From Virgibacillus proomii (GTDB lineage Bacteria > Bacillota > Bacilli > Bacillales > Amphibacillaceae), in NCBI RefSeq assembly GCF_900162615.1, contig NZ_FUFN01000010.1:2563879-2627878 (forward strand): a stretch of 64,000 bases of DNA. Reading direction: 5' to 3'. The translations under genes and the position numbers were made by a program. The notes below the pieces were generated by a model. It was not told the DNA's origin, did not search any database, and worked only from the letters and a program-made list of their open reading frames with translations. Of this stretch, positions 33,398 through 42,874 are shown piece after piece (the stretch's first letter is position 1; every line of letters begins with the position of its first letter).

Positions 33398-34393
33398 TTA
33401 TTTTGTTGAGTTTCTTTTTTCGATTCGATGTGGTAATACAACCTTTTTATCTTGAACTTCTTCTTTATTCATATACTTTGTTAACAATCGCATAGCCACT
33501 GCACCAATATCATACATTGGTTGTACAATTGTCGTTAATGTTGGACGTACCATTGTTGCTAAGCGTGTATTATCAAAACCAAATACTTCTATATCATCAG
33601 GAATGTGATAGCCTTTGTCCTGTAAACCATGAATAACGCCTAATGCCATTTCATCTGAAGCAACAAAAATAGCAGATGGTTTTTTGTTCTCGTCTATTAA
33701 CTGGTTTACTGCTTCAATTCCGGAATTATACGAATAATCTCCTTTTACAATTAGTGACTCATCAACGCTAAGTGATGCTTCACTTAAGGCACGAGCATAA
33801 CCTTTATATTTCAATTGATTAATATGTGTTTCTTCTAACCCAGAAACAAATGCGATAACTTCATTTCCTTGTTCAATTAAATAATTTGTAGCCTCATATG
33901 CTGCTTGCTCATAATCGATGTTTACTGATGGCATTTCATGATTATCATCATACGTTGCTGCCAATACAACAGGTACGGAAGAGCTTTTAAATTGTTTAAT
34001 ATGCTGTTCCGTGATATTTCCGCCCATGAAAATAATACCATCAACTTGCTTTTCCAGCATCGTGTTAATCAATTGAATCTCTTTATCCTCATTTTGATCG
34101 GAATTACTTAAGATCATATTGTATTTATACATCGTCGCAATATCCTCTATACCTCTTGCTAACTCAGCAAAAAAGATACTTGAGATATCTGGAATGATTG
34201 CTCCGACAGTCGTTGTTTTCTTACTAGCCAGACCTCTAGCCACAGCATTAGGCCGATAGCCTAATCTTTCAATGGTTGCTAACACCTTTTTTCTTGTTGT
34301 TGGTTTCACATTTGGATTCCCATTCACTACCCGGGAAACCGTAGCCATTGACACGTTTGCCTCTCTTGCTACATCATATATTGTAACATTCAT
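33398..34393 (-). CDS. ccpA: Catabolite control protein A
   Basis: CcpA is the LacI-type master regulator of carbon catabolite control in Firmicutes, acting with HPr-Ser46-P at cre sites. The 331-residue length is typical. The N-terminal helix-turn-helix and hinge are clear (VTIYDVAREANVSMATVSRV, residues 3-22; then RPNAVARGLASK), followed by the periplasmic-binding-like domain (IFVASDEMALGVIHGLQDKG). AGGAGG precedes the ATG. The order aroA, ccpA, motPS on the minus strand is that of B. subtilis. Likely targets in the window are ackA and acuABC. Confidence 0.97.
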   Translation of the reverse strand: MNVTIYDVAREANVSMATVSRVVNGNPNVKPTTRKKVLATIERLGYRPNAVARGLASKKTTTVGAIIPDISSIFFAELARGIEDIATMYKYNMILSNSDQNEDKEIQLINTMLEKQVDGIIFMGGNITEQHIKQFKSSSVPVVLAATYDDNHEMPSVNIDYEQAAYEATNYLIEQGNEVIAFVSGLEETHINQLKYKGYARALSEASLSVDESLIVKGDYSYNSGIEAVNQLIDENKKPSAIFVASDEMALGVIHGLQDKGYHIPDDIEVFGFDNTRLATMVRPTLTTIVQPMYDIGAVAMRLLTKYMNKEEVQDKKVVLPHRIEKRNSTK

Positions 34394-34479
34394 ACATTTT
34401 CCTCCTAAAATTGTAGTTATAGATATCGTTCTCCATTTTCTATATAATACTCTACAATGAAAGATTTTTCAAAGCAAAA

Positions 34480-34505
34480 AAGGCCAAGACTTATAATTGA
34501 GCCTT
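34480..34505 (-). terminator. Terminator after aroA
   Basis: On the minus strand AAGGC (34505-34501) with a partly paired inner part pairs with GCCTT (34484-34480), followed by TTTTTTGC. It separates aroA from ccpA. Confidence 0.55.
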
Positions 34506-34582
34506 AGCTTTTCTATTCTGAATATTCCGGTAATAACGGTTGTGTAGTAAAAATTCTCTCTCTGTAGATTTATAATACCTGC

Positions 34583-35653
34583 TTATTTCATGCGCTCGGT
34601 CATATCCTTCATCTGTTCCATGAACTGATGGAAGGTTGGGATATCCATTTGCTGAGCTGAGTCAGATAATGCAACCGCAGGATCCGGATGCACTTCTGCC
34701 ATGACTCCATCAGCCCCAATTGCAATTGCCGCCTTTGCAGTTGGTAAAAGTAAATCTCTTCTTCCTGTAGAATGAGTTACATCAACCATTACAGGTAAAT
34801 GGGTTTCTTGTTTTAAAATCGGAACTGCGGAAATATCAAGCGTATTTCTGGTTGCTCGTTCATATGTTCTGATACCTCGTTCACACAATATAATATTTGG
34901 ATTACCTCGAGAAATAATATATTCTGCTGCATTGATAAATTCAGAAATCGTTGCCGACAATCCACGTTTCAAAAGTACAGGTTTATCTACCTCACCAGCG
35001 GCTTTTAATAATTCAAAGTTTTGCATGTTTCGTGCACCGATTTGAATAACGTCTACATAGTCGAGTGCTAACTCAATATGAGCTGGATTTACTATTTCAC
35101 TAACCACTGCTAAATCATGTTCTTTTGCAGCTTTTTTTAATATTTCTAATCCCTCAACACCTAAGCCTTGGAAATCATACGGTGATGTTCTCGGTTTAAA
35201 TGCACCTCCACGTAGTAATTTCACCCCATTTTCCTTGACCGCTTTTGCAACTGCAGCTACTTGCTCGTAACTTTCAACCGCACAAGGACCCATTACAAAC
35301 TGGACATTGCCATCCCCAACTACGGCATCATTTATATGAATCACCGTATTTTCTGGTTTTTTCTTTCTGGATACGAGTAGTGCTTTGCGATGATCATCCT
35401 CTTGTAATTCTAAGCTAGCTTTAAAAATTTCTTTAAAGATATGTTCAATAGTTGCATTTTCAAATGCACCATCATTACTTGAAGTTATTTTGTCGAGCAT
35501 ATCTCTCTCACGCACAGGGTCAAATCGCTTCATACTTTGTTTCGCTTTGATGTCTCCGATTTGCTGCACTAACTTAGCTCGTTCATTAATTAATTCCAGG
35601 ATCTGCAGGTTAACTTCATCCAAACGATCCCTGACTTGGTCAAGCTTACTCAT
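34583..35653 (-). CDS. aroA: Chorismate mutase / 3-deoxy-7-phosphoheptulonate synthase
   Basis: A bifunctional enzyme of 356 residues. The N-terminal AroQ chorismate mutase domain (about 1-85: LDQVRDRLDEVNLQILELIN) senses chorismate and prephenate, and the C-terminal DAHP synthase domain (about 105-350) makes DAHP from PEP and erythrose-4-phosphate, the first shikimate step. Key parts: FVMGPCAVESYEQV, LLRGGAFKPRTSPYDFQG, DVTHSTGRRDLLLP and DGVMAEVHPDP. This is the B. subtilis AroA (AroG-like) type. GGGGG precedes the ATG. Monocistronic, upstream of ccpA. Confidence 0.97.
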   Translation of the reverse strand: MSKLDQVRDRLDEVNLQILELINERAKLVQQIGDIKAKQSMKRFDPVRERDMLDKITSSNDGAFENATIEHIFKEIFKASLELQEDDHRKALLVSRKKKPENTVIHINDAVVGDGNVQFVMGPCAVESYEQVAAVAKAVKENGVKLLRGGAFKPRTSPYDFQGLGVEGLEILKKAAKEHDLAVVSEIVNPAHIELALDYVDVIQIGARNMQNFELLKAAGEVDKPVLLKRGLSATISEFINAAEYIISRGNPNIILCERGIRTYERATRNTLDISAVPILKQETHLPVMVDVTHSTGRRDLLLPTAKAAIAIGADGVMAEVHPDPAVALSDSAQQMDIPTFHQFMEQMKDMTERMK

Positions 35654-35808
35654 CTTCTATTCCCCCTACGCCTAGGATTTTTAATAATTAGTGAATATTA
35701 TAGCTAATTATTTTTTCTTTGTCGATAAAAATGTCAATTTCATGTATAATAATGCGTATTCATAGCCGAAAGCTATTATACTGTTAAACTAGTTGCTCAA
35801 AAGTGAAA

Positions 35809-35945
35809 CTGTATACAAAAGGAAGTGCTTTTCTCCATGCAAATGCTAGCTGAACCGCTTAGTTAATTAATTGCATGCTCTTATTCACATTACACAAAGC
35901 CTTGATGCAGAAAAATTTACGGAAGCATAGATACGGGGTAAAGTG
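35809..35945 (+). repeat. Degenerate unit of the structured repeat
   Basis: Starts AAAAGTGAAACTG, contains AAGTGCTTTTCTCC, and ends TTTACGGAAGCATAGATACGGGGTAAAGTGAGACT, a decayed form of the unit end and next start. The remaining gap to 36138 (another GTAAAGTGAGAC start at about 35938) holds AT-rich sequence and probably the promoter of the next gene. Confidence 0.5.
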
Positions 35946-36138
35946 AGACTACACTCCCAGGTAAATCTTTTGTAGTGGAAGAAGGTCAAAGGCAATCTTT
36001 TGAATTGGACGAATAATAAACTTAGCAGATTTAATATTTTATAGACAATTGTTTTATAATATATGTGTAATCGATTATTCCATGTTTCGTTTCTATAATA
36101 TATATTTCTATCATTTTTTATGAAAGGATAGTTTGCAT

Positions 36139-38256
36139 ATGAAAGATGTCATATTTGCCTTAGATATTGGTACGCGTTCTGTGACAGGTATTATTTTAAA
36201 ACAGCTTGATAATTACTATGAGGTCATTGATTATTGTATGCTGGAACATCAAGACCGTTCTATGCGTGATGGACAAATTCATAATGTAGTTGCTGTAGCT
36301 AAAACGATCGCGCAAGTAAAATCACAGCTTGAAGCCTCTTATGGTCCGTTAGAAAAGGTTTGTGTCGCTGCCGCGGGAAGAGCATTAATTACGATGGAAG
36401 CATCCGCATCGATTAAATTAAAAGACACTCCTATTTCTAATGAAGAAGCAATGAAACATCTAGAGCTAAGTGCTGTTCAAGCTGCATTGGAAAAGATTAG
36501 TGGAATTCACAATAAAGCGAATTACTATTGTGTTGGCTACTCTATCCTGCATTATTATATCGATCAGCAAAAAATCGGATCATTGATTGATCAGCAAGGA
36601 GATGTAGCAAGTGTCGATATTATTGCTACATTTTTACCTCGAGTCGTTATTGAATCATTATTAGCCGCCTTAACCAGAGCAAATTTAGAAATGGAAGCCT
36701 TAACGTTAGAACCAATTGCTGCTATTCATGTCCTTATTCCCGAATCTATGCGGAGATTAAATGTTGCTTTAGTTGATATTGGAGCAGGTACTAGTGATAT
36801 TGCTATAACCAATTACGGAACAGTAGTAGCGTATGGAATGGTTCCTATTGCTGGAGATGAAATTACGGAAGCAATTAGTGATACTTATTTGTTGGACTTT
36901 CCTATGGCGGAAGCAGCTAAACGTACAATTGTTGATGCAAGAGAAGCAAGCGTAACCGATATTCTAGGATTTGAAACAACGATAAGTTATGAAACATTAA
37001 TAAGGGACATTGCACCAGCTGTTGATAATCTCGCTTCCCAAATAGCTGAAGAAATCCTAACATTAAATGCGAATCCACCTAAAGCAGTTATGCTTGTAGG
37101 CGGTGGAAGCCTAACACCAACCATCACAACGGCAATAGCGAGAAAGCTACAGCTTCCGGAAAATCGTGTTGCCATTCGTGGAATTGAGGCTATTAAGCAG
37201 CTAAATCCTAGTGAGAAGTTACTTAGTCGACCTGATTTTGTAACACCAATCGGAATCGCTATCGCAGCTAAACAAAAGCCCGTTCACTATGTTAGTGTAA
37301 AAGTGAATGAACAAACAGTACGACTATTTGAAATGCGTACCCTAACCGTAGGTGACTGCCTCATTCAAGCTGGAATAAATATTCAAAAGTGGTATGGAAA
37401 GCCTGGATTAGCATCCATTGTAACTATAAACGGAAAACAAATTACCATTCCCGGTGAATTTGGTGAACCACCAAAAATTACTTTAAATGGCAGAACCGCT
37501 TCTGTAAATGACCATATAAAAAATGGAGATCAATTAGAGGTCACAAAGGGAGAAGATGGACAAGCCGCAAATGTAAGTATTCACGAGTTGCTCGGTGAAA
37601 TATCTCCATTAAAGATCCATCTAAATGACAATATACATAAAGTGCATCCAATATATATGGTTAATCAACAACCAATGTCAGACGATTATATCGTTAAAGA
37701 TAAAGATGTCATTCAATGGTATCAACCAAGTCGTCTAGAAGAAATAGTAAAGCTGCTCTCAACGGAGAAACTAAGCGAACTCAAGCCATTTACTATTTAT
37801 ATGAACGGAAAAAGCGTACAATTAAAAAGCGGCGAAACTCAAGTATATGTAAATGGTCAAACAGCAGAATTAAGTCAACAGTTATTTACTGGTGACCATA
37901 TCCAAATTAAGCATACAAATCAGCCTAAAATAATAGATTATTTCAAGCAAGAAAACAAGGAATACTTTCAAACGATCACCGTGTTTTTCAATGGAAAGCA
38001 AGTTGAGTTAAGAAATCCATTATACATTATCAAACGGGATAAGACTATACTGGATGAAAATACCCCATTATATTCAAATGACAGAATTGAACTACACCCT
38101 GTTCAAAAGAAGGAATTTATATTTCAAGATGTGTTTAAATATGTTGATTTAAAGCTTTCAAAAATAAGTGGGAGATTTGAAGTTCTTAAGAATAAACAGC
38201 CAGCAAACTTTCATGATCCGATTCAAACCGGCGATGAACTGGAAATCATTTGGTAA
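36139..38256 (+). CDS. FtsA/PilM-like actin-fold ATPase with long C-terminal extension
   Basis: A 705-residue protein of the FtsA/MreB actin-like family, often annotated as cell division protein FtsA in Bacillaceae. Nucleotide-binding motifs: DIGTRS (9-14, phosphate 1), DIGAGTSD (213-220, phosphate 2) and GGGS (321-324, adenosine). An SHS2-like insertion lies at about 80-190. The region after about 390 is not part of normal FtsA: it repeats short beta-strand segments (YVSVKVNEQTVRLFEM, VTINGKQITIPGEFGEPPKI, ITVFFNGKQVELRN) resembling beta-grasp modules, with no membrane-targeting helix at the end. Start at ATG 36139 (AAAGGA upstream); TTG at 36133 is less likely. It is divergent from aroA. 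The cellular role is unknown. Confidence 0.85.
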   Translation: MKDVIFALDIGTRSVTGIILKQLDNYYEVIDYCMLEHQDRSMRDGQIHNVVAVAKTIAQVKSQLEASYGPLEKVCVAAAGRALITMEASASIKLKDTPISNEEAMKHLELSAVQAALEKISGIHNKANYYCVGYSILHYYIDQQKIGSLIDQQGDVASVDIIATFLPRVVIESLLAALTRANLEMEALTLEPIAAIHVLIPESMRRLNVALVDIGAGTSDIAITNYGTVVAYGMVPIAGDEITEAISDTYLLDFPMAEAAKRTIVDAREASVTDILGFETTISYETLIRDIAPAVDNLASQIAEEILTLNANPPKAVMLVGGGSLTPTITTAIARKLQLPENRVAIRGIEAIKQLNPSEKLLSRPDFVTPIGIAIAAKQKPVHYVSVKVNEQTVRLFEMRTLTVGDCLIQAGINIQKWYGKPGLASIVTINGKQITIPGEFGEPPKITLNGRTASVNDHIKNGDQLEVTKGEDGQAANVSIHELLGEISPLKIHLNDNIHKVHPIYMVNQQPMSDDYIVKDKDVIQWYQPSRLEEIVKLLSTEKLSELKPFTIYMNGKSVQLKSGETQVYVNGQTAELSQQLFTGDHIQIKHTNQPKIIDYFKQENKEYFQTITVFFNGKQVELRNPLYIIKRDKTILDENTPLYSNDRIELHPVQKKEFIFQDVFKYVDLKLSKISGRFEVLKNKQPANFHDPIQTGDELEIIW

Positions 38257-38567
38257 CCATCACTCTTAACAAGCTGATCATGTCTAGACAGTATGTCCGG
38301 ATAATTTCTTATACTCTTCTACTACTAATAATGCGTTCTCAAAAAAAGAGAGAAAAGAACCCAGGTTGTTAAAATGACATGTGCTTGGAAAAATCGCGAT
38401 TTGAAGTTCGATGTATCACTGCTGACGTTTCTTTGTCCTGTTAAACGCCGCCCCACTTGCCTGTCCTTTGATACTCGAATTTCTAGAGGAACAGGCTCTC
38501 AGATAGAGAAGTGCATTTGTGGATAACTGAGGTTCAGAAAGCCTAACAAAGAAGTTAACAAAAAGAT
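38257..38567. other. Intergenic region with a degenerate repeat
   Basis: Convergent gap between the FtsA-like gene and ytxH. The part 38341-38520 (CTCAAAAAAAGAG..., CGATTTGAAGTTCGATGTATC, TTGCCTGTCC) resembles the second dispersed repeat family in wording but I cannot align it with confidence. No gene seen. Confidence 0.4.
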
Positions 38568-38611
38568 AAGCAATGATCTCGTACCCTTTTCATGGTTAAG
38601 GATCATTGCTT
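38568..38611 (-). terminator. Terminator of ytxG-ytxH
   Basis: A perfect 11-bp stem AAGCAATGATC / GATCATTGCTT with a 22-base loop; on the minus strand it is followed by ATCTTTTTGTT. Confidence 0.7.
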
Positions 38612-38679
38612 CTATAGATATATTGAACAAATATGTGGCTAAAAAATAATCATTTCAGTCCAAATATAATTTCAAAAAA

Positions 38680-39102
38680 TTATTTGCTTTTCTTTTCCAT
38701 TTCTTCTGCTGCTTCTTCCATCGCTTCAGCAACTTCCTCTGCAGCTTTTAAAGCTTCATCTTCTTTTTTGCGCTTATCTTGCAACTTGGATTGAACATTC
38801 TTTGTCAGTTCCTTTGTTTTTTCTGATGCTTGCTTCGTGATCTGGGAAGTAGAGTCCATCGCCTTTCTCTTAAGTTCAGAGCCGGTTGTATATGCTTTAT
38901 CTTTCCAACTATAACCCTTCTCCTGTACGGCATCTTTCCATTCATACGCTCGAAGTTTAGCTTGCTGGGCTCCACTATTAATGTCCTCACGCAGTTCTCT
39001 CCCTGTTTTTGGAGCAAATAATAATGCAGCTAAAGCACCAACAGTAGCCCCGATAAATGTTCCGATAATAAAGTCTTTCGTATTGAATTGATTATCTGAC
39101 AT
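38680..39102 (-). CDS. ytxH: YtxH family general stress protein
   Basis: A 140-residue protein with the YtxH signature near the N-terminus: a membrane-associated glycine/alanine helix (FIIGTFIGATVGALAALLFA, about 11-30) followed by PKTGRELREDI. The rest is a charged amphipathic helix region rich in Lys, Glu and Ala that is probably coiled. In B. subtilis ytxG-ytxH-ytxJ is a SigB- and SigH-dependent stress operon; here ytxJ is not present. AGGAGG precedes the ATG, and the gene begins 22 bases after ytxG. Confidence 0.9.
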   Translation of the reverse strand: MSDNQFNTKDFIIGTFIGATVGALAALLFAPKTGRELREDINSGAQQAKLRAYEWKDAVQEKGYSWKDKAYTTGSELKRKAMDSTSQITKQASEKTKELTKNVQSKLQDKRKKEDEALKAAEEVAEAMEEAAEEMEKKSK

Positions 39103-39124
39103 ATGGTTTCCTCCTAATCATTAT

Positions 39125-39529
39125 TCATTTGCTGATTTTCTTCCACAAATCCATTAATGCAGTTCCCCATTTAATCGTCTGAGATGTTTTTTCAGGATCT
39201 TTATCTGCAGCTCGTGCCACACTATTTGTTAATTGCTTTAAGGATTGATTAAAGCTATGAAGCGTCTCACCAATACCTTTAGCACCATCAAATAACCCAT
39301 TTAATTTACTTGATTTTTGGTTCATATCATCTGCAAGCTGATTTGTCTTATTTAACAATTGGTTTGTTTCTTCCGTAATCCCCTGCATTTGTTGATCTAA
39401 ACTGGATAATGTTTCCGCTACGTTATGTAACGTCTCCCTAGCAGCTTTTAATGTAACAATGATATACACTACCAGAACGACAAAAGCGATTGCTGCTATA
39501 CTTGCTGAAATATATCCAAGTACTTCCAT
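39125..39529 (-). CDS. ytxG: DUF948 membrane protein YtxG
   Basis: A 134-residue DUF948 protein with an N-terminal transmembrane helix (about residues 5-27) and a long helical region (TLSSLDQQMQGITEETNQLL, then NKTNQLADDMNQKSSKLNGL) resembling methyl-accepting or t-SNARE-like coiled coils. The function is unknown; it belongs to the general stress group in B. subtilis. AAGGAG precedes the ATG. First gene of the ytxG-ytxH unit. Confidence 0.9.
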   Translation of the reverse strand: MEVLGYISASIAAIAFVVLVVYIIVTLKAARETLHNVAETLSSLDQQMQGITEETNQLLNKTNQLADDMNQKSSKLNGLFDGAKGIGETLHSFNQSLKQLTNSVARAADKDPEKTSQTIKWGTALMDLWKKISK

Positions 39530-40127
39530 TTTTTTACAACTCCTTCATAAAACTGCTGTTTGCCTTATCCTGTGCAATTTATAAAAAAATAGACCTGCAA
39601 AATTTTTTTGAGTTTCCTCATATAGCAGTTTTTAATAAATACCCATAAATCAAGTCTTTAAAACTTCTGTCTCATACAAATAAATAAATAATTAATTGGA
39701 GTAGTCTTTACATAACCAGTTCGACAAAATTTACAAAATCCCTTTATTATCTACAAAAAATAACTTGTAAAAGAGAACTCATTTATCGATAAACCTATAG
39801 GGGCAGACGATTATGTGTTTGAGCTTATCCTAGATTAAATCTTATGAAGACCTAATCAACTTATGCGCTAACCTGAATAGCATCTTAACACATGTACAAC
39901 ACTGCCTGTCCGCTTAAACTTAATTAGAGTCAACACCTGGTACTTAAATGTTATTTTGCAGCATGATATTTATTCACTTACTTATACCTAAAACTTTAAG
40001 CCATATTAAAATAAGCAGCACATTTCCATTATTAACTGAAATGTGGTGTAAATACAATATATGTATTTTGGTCATAAAATGAAAGAGCCTGCTTTCCTTC
40101 GTCAGACTCTCTATGAACTACAGGTTA
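39530..40127. other. Intergenic region upstream of ytxG
   Basis: About 600 bases without a supported gene. It holds the promoter region of ytxG and the downstream end of murC. A weak hairpin (AGAGCCTG / CAGACTCT, 40083-40112) next to the murC stop may be its terminator. No clear member of the repeat families was recognised. Confidence 0.4.
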
Positions 40128-41429
40128 CTATTTGATTGCAAGTGTTTCTTCGTAAGCCTGTTGAAATTTCTGAATATCTCCGGCGCCCATAAAAATAAGC
40201 ACACTATCCGCAAATTCCTTCAGTTCTTCCGTATGAGACAGCTTCAAAATAGAGCTCTGGTTAATTAACTTTTGTAAATCATCTATGGTAAGTTGACCTG
40301 TTTCTTCTCTTGCAGAACCGAAAATATCACAAAGAAAAACATGGTCTGCTTGAGATAAACTATCTGCAAACCCCTGAAGGAAAGCTTTTGTTCTTGTAAA
40401 TGTATGTGGCTGAAAAATTGCTACAATTGATTTATTTGGGTATTTCTTTCTTGCTGATTCAATCGTAGCATTTATTTCACGTGGATGATGTGCATAATCA
40501 TCGATAAGTATTTGGTTGTAGATTTGTTTTTCTGAAAACCTCCGCTTAACTCCAGTAAATGTAGCAAGATGCTTCATATGTTCAGCACCGATTCCTTCAT
40601 AATGACAAATAGCGATGACTGCTAAAGCATTTAATACATTGTGGTTTCCATACATGGGAATCGTAAATGTTTCATAATACGTATTTCGTACAAACACATC
40701 AAAAGTAGTCCCATTTTTCGTTTCCTTAATGTTTTGCGCTTGAAAATCATTTGTATTCGCAAACCCATAGTATACGACTGGAACCTTAGCTTGAATTTGT
40801 TGTAACTGTTCATCATCTCCACAAGCTATAATTCCTTTTTTAACTTGTTCTGCCATTGACTGGAATGCTGCAAACACATCATCAATACTTGTAAAATAAT
40901 CGGGATGATCAAAATCGATATTCGTCATAATTGCATAATCTGGCTCATATTGTAAAAAATGTCGACGATATTCACATGCTTCAAACACAAAATATTTGCT
41001 GTCTACATGCCCTTGTCCTGTACCATCGCCTATTAAATATGAAATTGGAAATGAACTGCTTAAAACATGGCTGAGCAAGCCTGTTGTTGATGTTTTCCCA
41101 TGAGCTCCAGTAACTGCAATACTCGTATACTGCTTTAACCATTCTCCCAGAAATTCATGATATCTGTAAAATGTTACACCAAGTCTTTTTGCTTCCTTAA
41201 TTTCAATATGCTCATCGGAAAAAGCATTTCCAGCTATAACTGTATAATCTTTCTTAATGTTGTTTTCTGAAAAAGGGTAGATCGGAATATTTTTTTCTTC
41301 TAGTGCAGCCTGTGTAAAAAAACGTTTTTCTACATCAGAACCTTGCACTTTTTCTCCTGAATCATAAAGAATTTGTGCAAGTGCACTCATCCCCGTTCCC
41401 TTTATACCAATAAAATGGTAAGTTGTCAT
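40128..41429 (-). CDS. murC: UDP-N-acetylmuramate-L-alanine ligase
   Basis: MurC adds L-alanine to UDP-MurNAc, the first peptide step of peptidoglycan precursor synthesis in the cytoplasm. The 433-residue protein has the N-terminal nucleotide-binding IKGTGMSALA (9-18), the P-loop GAHGKTSTTG (108-117), EACEYRRHFL, NIDFDHPDYF, and the DDYAHHPREI motif of Mur ligases. GGAGG precedes the ATG. In B. subtilis it lies between ytxG and sftA; here a nicotinate phosphoribosyltransferase gene is inserted between murC and sftA. Confidence 0.97.
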   Translation of the reverse strand: MTTYHFIGIKGTGMSALAQILYDSGEKVQGSDVEKRFFTQAALEEKNIPIYPFSENNIKKDYTVIAGNAFSDEHIEIKEAKRLGVTFYRYHEFLGEWLKQYTSIAVTGAHGKTSTTGLLSHVLSSSFPISYLIGDGTGQGHVDSKYFVFEACEYRRHFLQYEPDYAIMTNIDFDHPDYFTSIDDVFAAFQSMAEQVKKGIIACGDDEQLQQIQAKVPVVYYGFANTNDFQAQNIKETKNGTTFDVFVRNTYYETFTIPMYGNHNVLNALAVIAICHYEGIGAEHMKHLATFTGVKRRFSEKQIYNQILIDDYAHHPREINATIESARKKYPNKSIVAIFQPHTFTRTKAFLQGFADSLSQADHVFLCDIFGSAREETGQLTIDDLQKLINQSSILKLSHTEELKEFADSVLIFMGAGDIQKFQQAYEETLAIK

Positions 41430-41543
41430 AAAAGAACCTCCAAATTGACGTAAAAAGGATTCACATATCTTTTTAACTATGCTTATTGATGATAGCTGTT
41501 TCTTATTATAGCAAATACAAATACGGATTAAAATAAAATCTAC

Positions 41544-41564
41544 GAAGGAAAAAAGATTTCCTTC
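41544..41564 (-). terminator. Terminator of the nicotinate phosphoribosyltransferase gene
   Basis: GAAGGAAA (41564-41557) pairs with TTTCCTTC (41551-41544) directly after the stop codon. The tract after it (GTAGATTTTATTTT) is only partly T-rich. Confidence 0.6.
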
Positions 41565-42683
41565 TTAATCTCTGTTCTGATTAATATATGACACTCGTTC
41601 TAAGCGAGGATTTGGACGATATCTCCTTCCCTCTTTTGCTTCTGGTGTGCCATTTAACAAAACATTATCCCCGGTAAAGCCAATATTAAGCTTAAGCAAA
41701 CTTCTACCTACACCATACATATCAACTGGTACGCCCAACTTTTCAAACTGAATAATGCGTTCTTCTGTGAAACCGCCACTAGCCATAATTTTTACATGTG
41801 TATATCCTTCCTCATCTAAAGCATTTCTTAATGCAAAGATAAGTTCAGGATTTACCCCTCTTGGGTCAAACGTACCCATTAAATGGTGATTTCTCAAAAA
41901 ATATTTATCGACAAGTGTACGAGATGTATCCAATCGCACTGATTTTAATTCACTACCAAAGGCTTTTGCGACCTTTAAAGAATCAGTAATAACATCATTA
42001 TTATAGTCAACAAGTGCTGTTAGCTCATCTTCAGGAAACAATTCGTGATATGCTTTACAAGCAGCAACAACGTCTCCACGAAACATTTGAATTAAAGCGT
42101 GAGGCATCGTTCCCATTCCTTCTTTTCCCCACCATTCATTCATTGCATGCGTTGCTTGGGCAGTCGATCCGCCAATAAACGCCGCATAGCCATCACCAGC
42201 TTGTTGCGTATAATGATCGTCACGGTCTCCCATAAAAATAACAGGTTTTTGTTTTCCGGAAGTTCGCGCAGCTTTTACCACATTGTATACATTCGTAGCT
42301 ACAGATGTTCTTCTCGAAAGGATCCCATCAATAATCCCCTCTAAATAGCCAAACTGATGATATGCTCCAGATACTGTTAGGACTGATTCATATGGTCTAA
42401 TTTTGTCTCCATCCTTCAGCGAGTAAATCTCTAATGTTTCAGGGTTATCTGCAAATGTATGTAGTAAAGCAATTGCTTCATCTGTTCCACATAAAACAGC
42501 ATCATTCTTTTGAAAAAATTGCATGGTGACCTTGTTATCAGGTAATTTTTTCTCTGCTATTTCTTTCGTTTTTAAAAAATAGACAGCAGAGAACCAGCCT
42601 TCTTTGATCCGTTCATCGAATTTGAATGTTCTATTCGTTAAACGATCAATCTTACCCTTTAGTTTTTGCTCAATTTCTTTCAT
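41565..42683 (-). CDS. Nicotinate phosphoribosyltransferase (short type)
   Basis: Converts nicotinate and PRPP to nicotinate mononucleotide for NAD salvage. The 372-residue protein is of the shorter PncB/NadC-like type, with SRRTSVATNVYNVVKAA, then GDRDDH, GGSTAQATHAMN, SVRLDTSRTLVDKYFL and the C-terminal ASGGFTEERI and YGVGRSL phosphate-binding loops. I chose the ATG at 42683, with AAGGGAG about 12 bases upstream, because the family starts near KGKIDRLTNRTFKFDER. A longer frame to 42803 has no usable ribosome binding site. It is inserted between murC and sftA and ends in its own hairpin. Confidence 0.9.
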   Translation of the reverse strand: MKEIEQKLKGKIDRLTNRTFKFDERIKEGWFSAVYFLKTKEIAEKKLPDNKVTMQFFQKNDAVLCGTDEAIALLHTFADNPETLEIYSLKDGDKIRPYESVLTVSGAYHQFGYLEGIIDGILSRRTSVATNVYNVVKAARTSGKQKPVIFMGDRDDHYTQQAGDGYAAFIGGSTAQATHAMNEWWGKEGMGTMPHALIQMFRGDVVAACKAYHELFPEDELTALVDYNNDVITDSLKVAKAFGSELKSVRLDTSRTLVDKYFLRNHHLMGTFDPRGVNPELIFALRNALDEEGYTHVKIMASGGFTEERIIQFEKLGVPVDMYGVGRSLLKLNIGFTGDNVLLNGTPEAKEGRRYRPNPRLERVSYINQNRD

Positions 42684-42874
42684 AATGTTTGTTTTCTCCC
42701 TTGGAATGTGATCATTAAACATATCATATAAAAAATTTTGAAAGGAAACAAGAATTACTATTCCACGTTCATCCAAATATTTATTAAAATAGGGAAATTC
42801 CATCCTTCTTGTTACCCGCTACCAATACAATAATAGACATAAACATCCAACCCTTTGATTATGCGACATACTAG

